DNA of 64,000 nt, taken from Arcticibacterium luteifluviistationis (lineage in GTDB: Bacteria; Bacteroidota; Bacteroidia; Cytophagales; Spirosomataceae). The position numbers were made by a program, and so were the translations under genes. The notes under the pieces are model-generated. The model saw nothing but the letters and a program-made list of their open reading frames with translations. It was not told the DNA's origin and ran no database searches. Location: contig NZ_CP029480.1 of assembly GCF_003258705.1 (NCBI RefSeq), forward strand, positions 1,178,001 to 1,242,000. Reading direction: 5' to 3'. The number at the start of each line of letters is the position of its first letter. Positions within the stretch are counted from its first letter, which is position 1. Below are positions 23,434 to 32,400 of this stretch, piece after piece.

Positions 23434-24672
23434 TTATTCATACCTCAGTGATTCAATAGGATCTAGCTTGGATGCTTTATAAGCTGGATAAAAACCAGAA
23501 AGTAAACCAACACCTATACAAACTACCAAACCTATCATAATCCATCCCCACGGAACTAAAAAGACGGAATCTTCAAACATCAGAGAAGAAACTAAATTGC
23601 CTCCTATTATTCCAAGTAAAACACCCACAAGACCACCAAAAAGACAAATAATAATAGCTTCTATTAAAAACTGTAACCTTATTTTTAGAGGAGTGGCTCC
23701 TAAAGCCTTCCTAACACCTATTTCTCTAGTACGCTCGGTTACTGAAACCATCATTATATTCATCAGAGCTATGGCAGCTCCTAACAGCGTAATGATAGAA
23801 ATTACCAGTCCGCCCATTTGCATTGCTCCTGTTATGCTCTCTGTTTGTTTCACTAAACTATCTGCACGCTCTATTTTAAAACTATCGTCCGCTCCTATTT
23901 CGTCTCTTCTCACTCTACGCATCACCGCAGTGGCTTCTCCTATCGCCTCTTCTATATTATCTACACTCTCTACTGATGTAGTAATTTCATAAGAAAACAA
24001 ACCACTCAAATCGTATTGACGCCCTGCCGAAAGCGGAATCAATATCACCCTATCGTCTCCGCCACCTGATAAGCTACCCTTTTGGTCTAACACACCCACC
24101 ACGCTATACTTATTTCCTTTAAACGATATCATTTTTTCTAAAGGGCTTTCTTTAGGAAAAAGCGTCTTTGCCAATTCAAAACCAATGATGGCAACCTTTG
24201 ATGCCAACTCCATATCCGTTTCATTAATGTTCCTTCCATTTTGAAGGTTATAAGCCTTTATCCCTAAGAATTGCTCATCAACACCAATAACTCGAGTGTT
24301 AGGGTTTGTTTTTATTGAGCCATATTTAACCTCCGCACTTCCTGTAACTCCAGTATATACACTCACTACAGCATCCTCTTCTGCCATAAAAAGCTCTTTA
24401 AACTTGCTAGCTTCCCTATAAATTATAGGTGGCAGTACTTTATCTCTAAGTCCTCCTCTCCTTCCCTGACGCTGCTCTACTAAAATATCAAAGGTATTAG
24501 CTCCTAATCCTGATAAACTTTGGTTTACATTATTCTGTATGCCATCTACCGCAGTTAGTATTCCTACCAAAGCTAGTATACCAAAAGCAATAATGGTGGC
24601 AGTTAGAACTGCTCTTAAACTGTTCGCTTTAATGGCTCTAAAACCCTCCGCCAAATTCTCTTTTAAATTCAT
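23434..24672 (-). CDS. ABC transporter permease, MacB/FtsX type
   Basis: The 412-residue inner-membrane protein has four membrane segments: one at ~20-42 (SLRAVLTATIIAFGILALVG), a large periplasmic MacB core domain (~45-270) with FDILVEQRQG and GRNINETDMELASKVAIIGFELA, then three C-terminal helices with GVRKALGATPLKI. These permeases pair with an ATPase to export substrates or act on the envelope. No ATPase or HlyD-type partner is adjacent in this window, so the partner is encoded elsewhere. Confidence 0.92.
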   Translation of the reverse strand: MNLKENLAEGFRAIKANSLRAVLTATIIAFGILALVGILTAVDGIQNNVNQSLSGLGANTFDILVEQRQGRRGGLRDKVLPPIIYREASKFKELFMAEEDAVVSVYTGVTGSAEVKYGSIKTNPNTRVIGVDEQFLGIKAYNLQNGRNINETDMELASKVAIIGFELAKTLFPKESPLEKMISFKGNKYSVVGVLDQKGSLSGGGDDRVILIPLSAGRQYDLSGLFSYEITTSVESVDNIEEAIGEATAVMRRVRRDEIGADDSFKIERADSLVKQTESITGAMQMGGLVISIITLLGAAIALMNIMMVSVTERTREIGVRKALGATPLKIRLQFLIEAIIICLFGGLVGVLLGIIGGNLVSSLMFEDSVFLVPWGWIMIGLVVCIGVGLLSGFYPAYKASKLDPIESLRYE

Positions 24673-24776
24673 TAATCTTTAGATTTTATTCTAATTCAAA
24701 GCTTTTCGGACACTAATTGGTAGCCGAATCGGTTATATTTACAAAATTGGAAAGAGTAATCAAAAGTAACAAACCA

Positions 24777-26039
24777 ATGAAACGAGTCTTATTGCCGCTT
24801 ATCATTCTTTTGGCCATATCTGGGTCTCTTAGAGCTAATCAGCTCTTAATTCCTATGGATGACAGTCAAACAAACCACCTAAAGTCTTATGGTTTGGTGT
24901 ATTGGGTTTTAGATAGCTATGACCTTGAGGTAGACTGGCTTTTGAACTACCGAGGTGGCAGTTTTATGTTTCCGGCTACCCAAGAATTCATCAATGAATG
25001 TGTCATCCGAAATATAAGTTATGAAGTGATTTCTGAAGCAGATGGAGCACAGATTTTAGCCTTTGTGAAAAATCCTGATGCCAACATGGATGCGGTAAAA
25101 CTTCAAAAAGTGCCCAAAATTGCAGTGTACTCTCCTAAAAGTACCCAACCTTGGGATGACGCCGTTACTATGGCACTGACTTATGCAGAAATTAAATACG
25201 AAAAAGTTTTTGATGAGGAAGTATTAGAAGGTAAGCTTCCAGAATATGACTGGTTACACTTACACCATGAAGATTTTACTGGGCAGTTTGGTAAGTTTAT
25301 TAAAATGCGTGGCCAATCATGGTATCAACAACAACAAAGAGAAGCCGAGGCTATTGCAAGCAAATATGGTTACGATAAAGTAAGCCAAGCAAAACTAGCC
25401 GTAGTTAAAAAAATTCAAGGATTTGTTTTGGGAGGTGGCTATATGTTTGCCATGTGTAATGCCACCGACACTTATGACATAGCCTTAGCTGCAGAAGGAC
25501 TAGATATAGTAGAAACTCCTTATGACGGAGATGGAGCAGACAGGTCCGCCGACGCTAAGTTAGATTTCAATAATACTTTTGCGTTCAAAGATTTCTCTCT
25601 CATCTATGACCCTTACGTTGTAGAATTTTCAAATATTGACCATACTAGTCAAGAACGAGACGTAAAAGAAAACAACGATTACTTTAATCTTTTTGAGTTC
25701 TCCGCAAAATGGGACCCTATCCCTACCATGCTAACACAAAATCATAAGAACCTCATAAAGGGTTTTATGGGACAAACCACGGCTTATAAAAAGAACTTGA
25801 TTAAACCAGAAGTAGTAGTCTTGGCAGAAAACAGAGACCTTAATGAAGCTAGGTACATTCACGGCACTGTGGGCAAAGGCTTTTGGACTTTCTATGGAGG
25901 GCATGACCCTGAAGACTATCAACATTATGTAGGCGAAGAACCAACAGATTTGAACCTTCATCCAAATTCTGCTGGTTATCGATTAATACTAAATAATGTT
26001 CTTTTTCCTGCGGCAAAAAAGAAAAAGCTTAAGACATAA
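24777..26039 (+). CDS. Exported protein of the Bacteroidota 'asparagine synthetase B'-annotated family
   Basis: The 420-residue product has a signal peptide (MKRVLLPLIILLAISGSLRA). It continues NQLLIPMDDSQTNHLKSYGL and VYWVLDSYDLEVDWLLNYRG, a pattern I recall from Bacteroidota proteins labelled asparagine synthetase B. None of the glutaminase Cys or ATP-pyrophosphatase motifs of real asparagine synthetases is present, so that label is doubtful. KIAVYSPKSTQPWDDAV and WLHLHHEDF suggest a flavodoxin-like domain. ATG 24777 is chosen over TTG 24717 because the signal peptide starts there. Function is unknown. Confidence 0.7.
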   Translation: MKRVLLPLIILLAISGSLRANQLLIPMDDSQTNHLKSYGLVYWVLDSYDLEVDWLLNYRGGSFMFPATQEFINECVIRNISYEVISEADGAQILAFVKNPDANMDAVKLQKVPKIAVYSPKSTQPWDDAVTMALTYAEIKYEKVFDEEVLEGKLPEYDWLHLHHEDFTGQFGKFIKMRGQSWYQQQQREAEAIASKYGYDKVSQAKLAVVKKIQGFVLGGGYMFAMCNATDTYDIALAAEGLDIVETPYDGDGADRSADAKLDFNNTFAFKDFSLIYDPYVVEFSNIDHTSQERDVKENNDYFNLFEFSAKWDPIPTMLTQNHKNLIKGFMGQTTAYKKNLIKPEVVVLAENRDLNEARYIHGTVGKGFWTFYGGHDPEDYQHYVGEEPTDLNLHPNSAGYRLILNNVLFPAAKKKKLKT

Positions 26040-26511
26040 CTTCGGCTAACTCACTCTTTGGTTCTTCCCATTTATGAGATTTTTTAGAGCTATCTATAGC
26101 ATAGAGATACCATGCCAAAGTGATAAGGACTACGTTCTTTATGATGTATTGACCTGTCAGGGTTAAAGTAAATGATGACTGCCATGTATCAGATGTCAGT
26201 AGACCTAGTGGTATAAAAGTGCATGCCATATGCCCCAAGGTTACAACAAACGCTACTCTCGTCAGTTTTGGAAACAGCCATATTAAACCTACAAAACATT
26301 CAAAAGCTCCAAAAACTGGCAAAAATGCATCTATCGGCATAATGGGAGCCAAAGTCATATCAAAAAGTTTATGCACTAAATTTTCTGCTGGGGAAGTCCC
26401 TAAAACTTTCAAAAAACCGAACCAAAAGAAGACCGTAAAAAGTGCTATTCTACTAAACAGGTCAACACTTTTTAGAGCCTTATTATCTATCAAAATATCT
26501 GTATTCTTCAT
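26029..26511 (-). CDS. DoxX/DUF417-like membrane protein
   Basis: With ATG 26511 the protein has 160 residues and four membrane helices: SRIALFTVFFWFGFLKVLG, FLPVFGAFECFVGLIWLF, VAFVVTLGHMACTF and GQYIIKNVVLITLAWYLY. The FGFLK, ECFVGL and GQYIIKN segments recall the DUF417/DoxX superfamily. Function is unknown. It lies downstream of the FecA-like receptor on the same strand, and its 3' end overlaps the convergent gene by 11 nt. Confidence 0.75.
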   Translation of the reverse strand: MKNTDILIDNKALKSVDLFSRIALFTVFFWFGFLKVLGTSPAENLVHKLFDMTLAPIMPIDAFLPVFGAFECFVGLIWLFPKLTRVAFVVTLGHMACTFIPLGLLTSDTWQSSFTLTLTGQYIIKNVVLITLAWYLYAIDSSKKSHKWEEPKSELAEVMS

Positions 26512-26532
26512 AAATCTAAATCTCTTAGAAAA

Positions 26533-26557
26533 GTGTAGGTCTTTTACTGACCTACAC
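26533..26557 (-). terminator. Hairpin between the TonB receptor and the DUF417-like gene
   Basis: A perfect 9-bp stem (26533-26541 with 26549-26557) with a 7-nt loop, followed on the minus strand by CTTTTCTAAG. The T run is weak, so it may be an attenuator or RNA-stabilising hairpin instead of a full terminator. Confidence 0.45.
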
Positions 26558-26600
26558 CTTCGATATGCATACAAAAGCATGCACTAATTATTGTTAATAT

Positions 26601-29012
26601 TTAAAACTTCAATTGTAATGTTAGCACACCAGTTCTACCATCAGATGTCCAAATTCCTGGCCCTGGATATCCTGTAGGTCTTTTGGTGTAATATGTCACA
26701 TTACCAATATTACTCATACTACCTCTAAGTGTTAAATAGCTAGTCAGCTGCAAGCTGGTATTAAAATCAAAAACAGCATAAGACGGTACTACACCAGTAG
26801 TACCATTTTCTTTAAACTCGATATTTAAGGGATCGGAATAAAAAGAGGAGGTGTAACTGTATTGTAAGGTGGCACTCCATTTCCGTGATTTAAATGACAA
26901 ACCATTTCTGCTTATTATTTGAGGTACGCCTGGCAACAAATTTCCATCAACAGAAATATTGTTAATTCCGTCAGATACTTCCCCATTTAAATATTGGCCT
27001 TTCATGAATGAACTAGCCGTAAACACCGACCACCTAGACTTTGGGTTATCATAAATTATAAAATCAAGATAAGACTCTAATCCATAAGTGAAACTGTCGC
27101 CAATATTTGTTCTTAAAACAAATACCTCGCCATTAGCACCATCAAGAACTTGCTTACCCATTCTGTCTTTATAAACAAGGCCAAAAGCCGAAATGTTAAA
27201 AACTAACTTATTCTCAAAACCCTTGCCCTGTACACCCAACTCCATATTTGAACCTGATGCATCATGCAAGTTCTTATCTGCTAGTTCATAAGGATTTGCT
27301 GGTATTATGTCAGCAAAAATAACAGGCCGGTACGCCTGCGACCAGCCTCCATATAGCCTTAGATTATCACTTGGTTTATAATTAAAATCAAAACCTAGTA
27401 AGGGAAATTCATGTTCAATATCCGTTGGTAATTCATTCTCTGCATAATCGTCAATTCTCCCTCTCATTCTGGTTAAGCCTTTTTCAAAACGTAAGCCAGC
27501 GTTAATAGAAAAATTGCTTGTTACATTTAATTTTTCCTCCAAAAATAGAGCAACATTTTCTGTATAATAATGTAAATCTCTACCAAAGCCGTCAGCCATC
27601 ACGGAGTAAACAGCACCTTCATCAACATCACTTACTCCTTTCTGACGCCTGTGCAGGTCATTTTTAATTAACCTAACACCTGCATGCAGCTCTGCTCTTT
27701 TTTTGAATAGCAAATGCTTATTCTTAAACGATAACTCAGTAGTATAAGAGTGATAATTATCAATATCTACTTGACGCGAAGGTAGTAAACCTGTCTGAAT
27801 ATCTGGTTCATCTACAACACCTGATACTCCTGTAAATTGTACGCTTTTCCTTTCTCCCAAAACTGCAGAAACCATAAGCTTCAAAGATGAATTTTCTTGA
27901 ATCTTTGAGGATAATTCCAGAAAAGGAACAAAAATATCTGGGGCGTAATAATTCCTATCTCTACTACTTTGCCTTGGATTGGTTTTGTATTGTTCTTCAG
28001 TCAGCGGCCCAGGGATTTGGTACGTATAAACCGACCTAGCCAAACCACCTGCTAATTTCCATCTGCTATTAAACTGGTAAGCCATCTTCAAATACTCAGA
28101 CTCATAGTTTGACTCCGCATTATCTCTGTAACCATCTGAAACTCTTTTGGAGAAATAGGCGTAATAAGAAAACTTACCTACAGTTCCTCCCAAAGCATTA
28201 TAGGTACTCTTCAGGCCATAAGAACCTAAAGAATTAATGCTTTCTAAACTAATGGGCTTAGTGCTGTCAGCAGTTTTGGTTACATAATTAAGCATTCCTC
28301 CAAACTGAGCACCGTATTGAAGGGAACCTGTTCCCCGTATCATCTGAATTTTCTCAATAGACTCCATTGGCATACTGAAATGGCTGGCAGGATAACCATA
28401 CATATCAGAATTAGTAACCACATTATCTAACCTCACATTGTACTCCCAGCTTCTGTGCGGGTCAAGCCCTCTTGACGAAATGTTAACTTGATTACCTGTG
28501 CCATCCATATCATAGACAAAAACGCCAGGTATTTTAGCGAAAATTTGCCTAGCATTTTTCTGAGAGACATCCGCGTCAATTGAAGCCATAGTTATACTCT
28601 CACTCTTTTTCCCTCCTATTAAAACATCTGTATCGCCTTCTTTTATCTGTTCTATATGAGCTACTCTAGCGGCATTTACCTCCACTTCGTCTAAAGCCTT
28701 GGTCTTTTTATTCAAGACAACCCTTGGCAGTACTAATCGTTCCTTTTCAAGTAAGACTGCCTTCTCTACCATATTAAAACCAATAAAAGAGACTACTAAT
28801 TTATAGCTATCAAAAGGCACATTTTCAAATTGAAAAGCCCCTTTGGAGTCCGAAAAAGTAGCAAAATTGGTTCCCGCTAAACGAATCACAGCACCTGATA
28901 TAGCCTGAGATTCATCATCCATAACATTACCTTCTATTATCCCTCTGTTTTGAGCATATAGAAGTCCTGGTCCTAAAATCAGTATTAGGAGTGTATATAA
29001 TATCCTTTTCAA
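26601..29012 (-). CDS. TonB-dependent receptor, FecA-like
   Basis: The 803-residue outer-membrane receptor has a signal peptide (ending LLYAQ), a carboxypeptidase-regulatory-like domain (~24-110: GIIEGNVMDDESQAISGAVI), a plug (~125-260: ARQIFAKIPGVFVYDMDGTG, ISSRGLDPHRSWEYNVRLD) and a 22-strand-type barrel ending in LQLKF. The plug best resembles ferric-citrate-type receptors, so a ferric chelate or another metal complex is likely. A barrel gene starts 4 nt upstream, and a di-haem peroxidase is divergent from the cluster, which fits metal uptake. Confidence 0.9.
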   Translation of the reverse strand: MKRILYTLLILILGPGLLYAQNRGIIEGNVMDDESQAISGAVIRLAGTNFATFSDSKGAFQFENVPFDSYKLVVSFIGFNMVEKAVLLEKERLVLPRVVLNKKTKALDEVEVNAARVAHIEQIKEGDTDVLIGGKKSESITMASIDADVSQKNARQIFAKIPGVFVYDMDGTGNQVNISSRGLDPHRSWEYNVRLDNVVTNSDMYGYPASHFSMPMESIEKIQMIRGTGSLQYGAQFGGMLNYVTKTADSTKPISLESINSLGSYGLKSTYNALGGTVGKFSYYAYFSKRVSDGYRDNAESNYESEYLKMAYQFNSRWKLAGGLARSVYTYQIPGPLTEEQYKTNPRQSSRDRNYYAPDIFVPFLELSSKIQENSSLKLMVSAVLGERKSVQFTGVSGVVDEPDIQTGLLPSRQVDIDNYHSYTTELSFKNKHLLFKKRAELHAGVRLIKNDLHRRQKGVSDVDEGAVYSVMADGFGRDLHYYTENVALFLEEKLNVTSNFSINAGLRFEKGLTRMRGRIDDYAENELPTDIEHEFPLLGFDFNYKPSDNLRLYGGWSQAYRPVIFADIIPANPYELADKNLHDASGSNMELGVQGKGFENKLVFNISAFGLVYKDRMGKQVLDGANGEVFVLRTNIGDSFTYGLESYLDFIIYDNPKSRWSVFTASSFMKGQYLNGEVSDGINNISVDGNLLPGVPQIISRNGLSFKSRKWSATLQYSYTSSFYSDPLNIEFKENGTTGVVPSYAVFDFNTSLQLTSYLTLRGSMSNIGNVTYYTKRPTGYPGPGIWTSDGRTGVLTLQLKF

Positions 29013-29016
29013 ACTC

Positions 29017-30129
29017 CTATTCTTGATGAGATTTATCCTTATTCCCTAAACCTATGGTCAAACCAAAATTGATTAGATAATCGGCAAAAGCAGCGTCACC
29101 AGCTCTAGGTAGGCCAGTCAATTGCTCCGTTTCCAAATCCGTCAAACTCTGTGGCCTGTTGCGGTAGAGCACCACTGGCACATTAAGAGTAAACATGAGT
29201 TGGTCTTTCATAAAAATTATCCCTGGGTCTAGCGATCCTGCCATTCCTGGCCTTCTAAAGCCTAAGTCACCACCAATAACATCTTTGACAGGTATTCCTT
29301 CAAACCTTCCTCCCAAGCTTAAGGTTAGACTTGGTTTAAAAAAAGAATAATTCAATCCAGCAGAAAGAGAATACTGGTCTGTAACAGACATGATAGACTC
29401 GTTTTCAAGAATAGGACTAAGCGTTTCTCTAAAGGTTCGTGTGCCATTAGTCTCTTTTGGATTTGATAAATAAAATCCTGAACCATAAACACTTAACCTT
29501 GTGCCTAACTGTTTGAAAGCCTGTAAACCTAAAGTAATACCAAAGCCACCATCACCCGGCTGAATAGATTGGTCCACAGGTCTAACCTCATCCGCTCCAC
29601 CAGAACCTACATTATAAAATGTGCTGGTCGCTCCATATGTACCCGTTGGCAGTTTTATGCCAAGGTTAACAGACATATTAGCATCATGTGCTGTATTTAT
29701 ATCTTTTAACCAATACCCCACTCCTATTCTTGCATCTCCCAAACCTTTTGAGTAGGAACTATACCTTTCAGCCCCACCATGTTCATATAGTGAACTTCGT
29801 TCATTATAAACAATTGGTAAATTGGCCGTTAAAAAAGTTCTATTCCCAAGACCATACGTTAGGTTCAAATCTAAAGAGTGGCTGTAATTAATCACTTCGG
29901 AGCCATTCGTTACTCTGTCAGGCTCTTCATGTGTACCTCTAAAGTGTCTAAATGATTTAAAATAGCGATAGTTTGCACTAAAGAGAGCGTAGCCTTTACC
30001 TGTTTGAAGCGATGAATTCGGATTTCCCGAACATGTAGAAAAATGTTTGATAGCCACACAACCTTGGGCTAAAACATGCATATAAGATACCGTAAGCAAC
30101 AATACTGTTGCAAGTAATTTTCTTAGCAT
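29017..30129 (-). CDS. Outer membrane beta-barrel protein of unknown function
   Basis: The 370-residue protein has a signal peptide (MLRKLLATVLLLTVSYMHVLAQG), two early cysteines (GCVAIKHFSTCSGN) and alternating strands such as SLDLNLTYGLGNRTFLTANLPI and YSKGLGDARIGVGYWL, typical of transporter-like OM barrels. ATG 30129 is chosen because the signal peptide begins there. It lies 4 nt before the FecA-like receptor, so the pair is coupled. Related barrels accompany MauG-type peroxidases in Bacteroidota as I recall; the substrate is unknown. Confidence 0.75.
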   Translation of the reverse strand: MLRKLLATVLLLTVSYMHVLAQGCVAIKHFSTCSGNPNSSLQTGKGYALFSANYRYFKSFRHFRGTHEEPDRVTNGSEVINYSHSLDLNLTYGLGNRTFLTANLPIVYNERSSLYEHGGAERYSSYSKGLGDARIGVGYWLKDINTAHDANMSVNLGIKLPTGTYGATSTFYNVGSGGADEVRPVDQSIQPGDGGFGITLGLQAFKQLGTRLSVYGSGFYLSNPKETNGTRTFRETLSPILENESIMSVTDQYSLSAGLNYSFFKPSLTLSLGGRFEGIPVKDVIGGDLGFRRPGMAGSLDPGIIFMKDQLMFTLNVPVVLYRNRPQSLTDLETEQLTGLPRAGDAAFADYLINFGLTIGLGNKDKSHQE

Positions 30130-30156
30130 TTGATTATAATTTAATGTAAACAATAA

Positions 30157-30180
30157 TGCATCGATAAATCTTTATCGATG
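30157..30180. promoter_or_regulatory. Palindromic element sharing TGCATCGATAAA with the divergent promoter region
   Basis: CATCGATAAA-TC-TTTATCGATG (30159-30180) is a perfect inverted repeat in the gap before the barrel gene. Its left part TGCATCGATAAA recurs at 30874-30885. It may be an operator, or a hairpin between the two cistrons. Confidence 0.45.
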
Positions 30181-30202
30181 TTTTAAAAGACCATATTTAA
30201 CA

Positions 30203-30769
30203 TTAAACTAAGCGAGGAGGAGGGGTATCAATACCTAAGTAAATTGAGGAAAAAGTATTTTCATAGCTAAAGTTGCGAGAGGCCGAAGATTCAAAGTGAA
30301 GATTTAAATAGGCAAAACTAATGTCTGAATTTGCTTTAAACTTTAAAAACATCCAGTTTGAAAGTAAGTTATTTCCAGTAGCGTCTTTCTGTTTATCAGA
30401 ATCCTGATTATTGTCTACCTTGTCAGAAAGCATACTAAAAATCTCTCTTGCGTTGGTATTCTTGATGTATTTGAAATACAGTGTATCATTTGCGAAGTTT
30501 CGCTCTACAAGGGTATAAAACTCACCATTTCTTTCAAGTAATCCGTTTCCCTTTTTAGGACTTTCCCATTCTGATGCATAAGGAAGTGCCATGCCCATTT
30601 TTATTTCTAAAACCTCCGGCCCTTCCATGTTTGTCAAAAAACTAGAGGTTTCAATACTGCCCTCTTGATGAAGCATATTAAGTAATACCGCAGGAATTAG
30701 GAACAGATTAGCCATAAAGCATATAGCTAATATTAACGAGCCCAATTGTGTCCCTTGTTTCTTTCTCAA
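30203..30769 (-). CDS. Uncharacterised membrane-anchored protein with PPP C-terminus
   Basis: The 188-residue protein has an N-terminal membrane segment (GSLILAICFMANLFLIPAVLL) and a soluble domain. It ends SIYLGIDTPPPRLV. Short Bacteroidota proteins upstream of TonB metal receptors often end in a PP(P) motif (HYC_CC_PP type); this one shares the position and end but lacks the HYC and CC cysteine motifs, so membership is doubtful. It is first in the presumed operon 30769 to 26029 and diverges from the peroxidase gene. Confidence 0.6.
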   Translation of the reverse strand: MRKKQGTQLGSLILAICFMANLFLIPAVLLNMLHQEGSIETSSFLTNMEGPEVLEIKMGMALPYASEWESPKKGNGLLERNGEFYTLVERNFANDTLYFKYIKNTNAREIFSMLSDKVDNNQDSDKQKDATGNNLLSNWMFLKFKANSDISFAYLNLHFESSASRNFSYENTFSSIYLGIDTPPPRLV

Positions 30770-30785
30770 TGGTATAAAATAAAGA

Positions 30786-30817
30786 CGAAGTTAGATTAAT
30801 AAATTATCATGTACAAA
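30786..30817 (-). promoter_or_regulatory. Candidate promoter of the metal-receptor operon
   Basis: On the minus strand TTTG (30817-30814) is separated by 20 nt from TAACTTCG (30793-30786), close to the Bacteroidota TTTG-N19-21-TAnnTTTG arrangement and about 17 nt before the ATG. Confidence 0.5.
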
Positions 30818-30873
30818 AAAAGGCATTTAATTCGCATGCCATCTTACTCCCCAATGCGGCGTGCCAAAATCAT

Positions 30874-30885
30874 TGCATCGATAAA
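30874..30885 (+). promoter_or_regulatory. Second copy of the TGCATCGATAAA element
   Basis: Exact 12-bp repeat of 30157-30168, placed between the divergent 188-residue gene and the peroxidase gene. Here only one arm is present. Confidence 0.4.
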
Positions 30886-30952
30886 GTATATTTTCAACTG
30901 CGATCATATTTCTAAGAATGGTCTACCAAAAACACTCAAGACTATATTTGTA

Positions 30953-30960
30953 GCTATTAA
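30953..30960 (+). promoter_or_regulatory. Candidate -7 box of the peroxidase promoter
   Basis: TATATTTG fits TAnnTTTG and would give a leader of about 60 nt before the ATG at 31027. Confidence 0.4.
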
Positions 30961-31026
30961 ATGGGCTTTCTACTTACAAATGGTGTGATTTTTGCACGAA
31001 ACTACCCGAATACTTGAATTACTATC

Positions 31027-32400
31027 ATGCTGAAAAACATTTACACTTACGCTTTTTTTTTAACTAGCCTTATTTTTCTATCATCATGTAACAACAATGA
31101 AGATATTATGGTGGCAGCTGGAGAAACGGACATCGCTCTGGAAGACGCTTTGTTGGCAAGCTCTGATAACGTAGGTAAGGCCTTTTATAGGATGCCAGAT
31201 AGTGATGAATTTTCTAAAATACCACAAGACCCTAAAAACCCTCTTACAGCAGCAAAGGTAGAATTAGGTAAATTCCTATTTCATGAAACAGGAATAGCCC
31301 AGCATCCTACCATGAGTGCAGGCATGAATACCTACTCTTGTGCTAGCTGTCATCATGCCAAAGCGGGATTTCAGGCATGTATGCCTCAAGGAATAGGTGA
31401 AGGTGGTATTGGTTTTGGACAGGTAGGAGAATCAAGAGTAATCAATCCCGCTTACTTAGAAAAAGATATAGATACACAACCTATCAGGTCTCCTTCAGCC
31501 ATGAACCTTGCTTACCAAACCAGTGTACTTTGGAATGGTCAATTTGGCGGAACGCATGACAATATTGGAACAGAGGCTTCATGGACAGAAGGAACGCCAA
31601 TTGCAACAAATAAACTAGGATTTCAAGGTATAGAAACACAGGCTATTGCTGGTAGAGATGTACATCGATTAATGATTGACAGAATTTTCATGAGCCATGT
31701 GGGAAATTATCGTCAGATGTATATTAATGCTTATGACGAAAATAGTTTCAATGACCCACTGGAATTAAAAAACAATGGTGCATTGGCTATTGCTGCTTAC
31801 GAAAGAACGCTACTTTCTAATCAATCTCCATTTCAACTATGGCTTAAAGGTGATTACAATGCTATGCTAGAAGAAGAAAAACAAGGGGCAATCTTGTTTT
31901 TTGGAAAAGCAAAATGTGCCTCATGCCATAACGGTCCTTCTTTGGCTAATATGGATTTCCACGCCATTGGTATGAAAGACCTCGCCAAAGGAAACTATGG
32001 TAATCTACAAGTTTATAATGTAGATGAGACCAATGTGGAACACAAAGGCAGAGGTGGATTTACGAAAAAAACTGAAGATTTATATAAATTCAAAGTACCT
32101 CAATTATACAACCTTAAGGATTCCCCATTTTATGGACATGGAGCTTCTTTTACATCTATTAGGGATGTAATTGAATATAAAAACAAAGCTATTCCAGAGA
32201 ACAGTAACGTATCAAATGCTCAGTTAGACCCTGCGTTTACAGCATTAAATTTAACCAGTGAAGAAATAGACCTCATAACCTTGTTTCTCAAAAATGGTCT
32301 TCGTGACCCTAACCTTGAAAGATACTCCCCTGAGAGCCTTCCATCTGGTTTAGGATTTCCTAATAACGATAATCAAACCCGAATTGACCTAGGATTTTGA
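31027..32400 (+). CDS. Di-haem cytochrome c peroxidase / MauG-like lipoprotein
   Basis: The 457-residue periplasmic protein has lipobox IFLSSC (Cys21) and two c-type haem sites, CASCH (105-109) and CASCH (297-301), in the order and spacing of bacterial di-haem peroxidases of the MauG/MbnH superfamily. It would reduce hydrogen peroxide or oxidise a partner protein. Divergence from a FecA-like receptor/barrel operon suggests a role in metal handling or oxidative protection tied to it; this is inference. Its 3' end overlaps the ClC gene by 12 nt. Confidence 0.9.
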   Translation: MLKNIYTYAFFLTSLIFLSSCNNNEDIMVAAGETDIALEDALLASSDNVGKAFYRMPDSDEFSKIPQDPKNPLTAAKVELGKFLFHETGIAQHPTMSAGMNTYSCASCHHAKAGFQACMPQGIGEGGIGFGQVGESRVINPAYLEKDIDTQPIRSPSAMNLAYQTSVLWNGQFGGTHDNIGTEASWTEGTPIATNKLGFQGIETQAIAGRDVHRLMIDRIFMSHVGNYRQMYINAYDENSFNDPLELKNNGALAIAAYERTLLSNQSPFQLWLKGDYNAMLEEEKQGAILFFGKAKCASCHNGPSLANMDFHAIGMKDLAKGNYGNLQVYNVDETNVEHKGRGGFTKKTEDLYKFKVPQLYNLKDSPFYGHGASFTSIRDVIEYKNKAIPENSNVSNAQLDPAFTALNLTSEEIDLITLFLKNGLRDPNLERYSPESLPSGLGFPNNDNQTRIDLGF

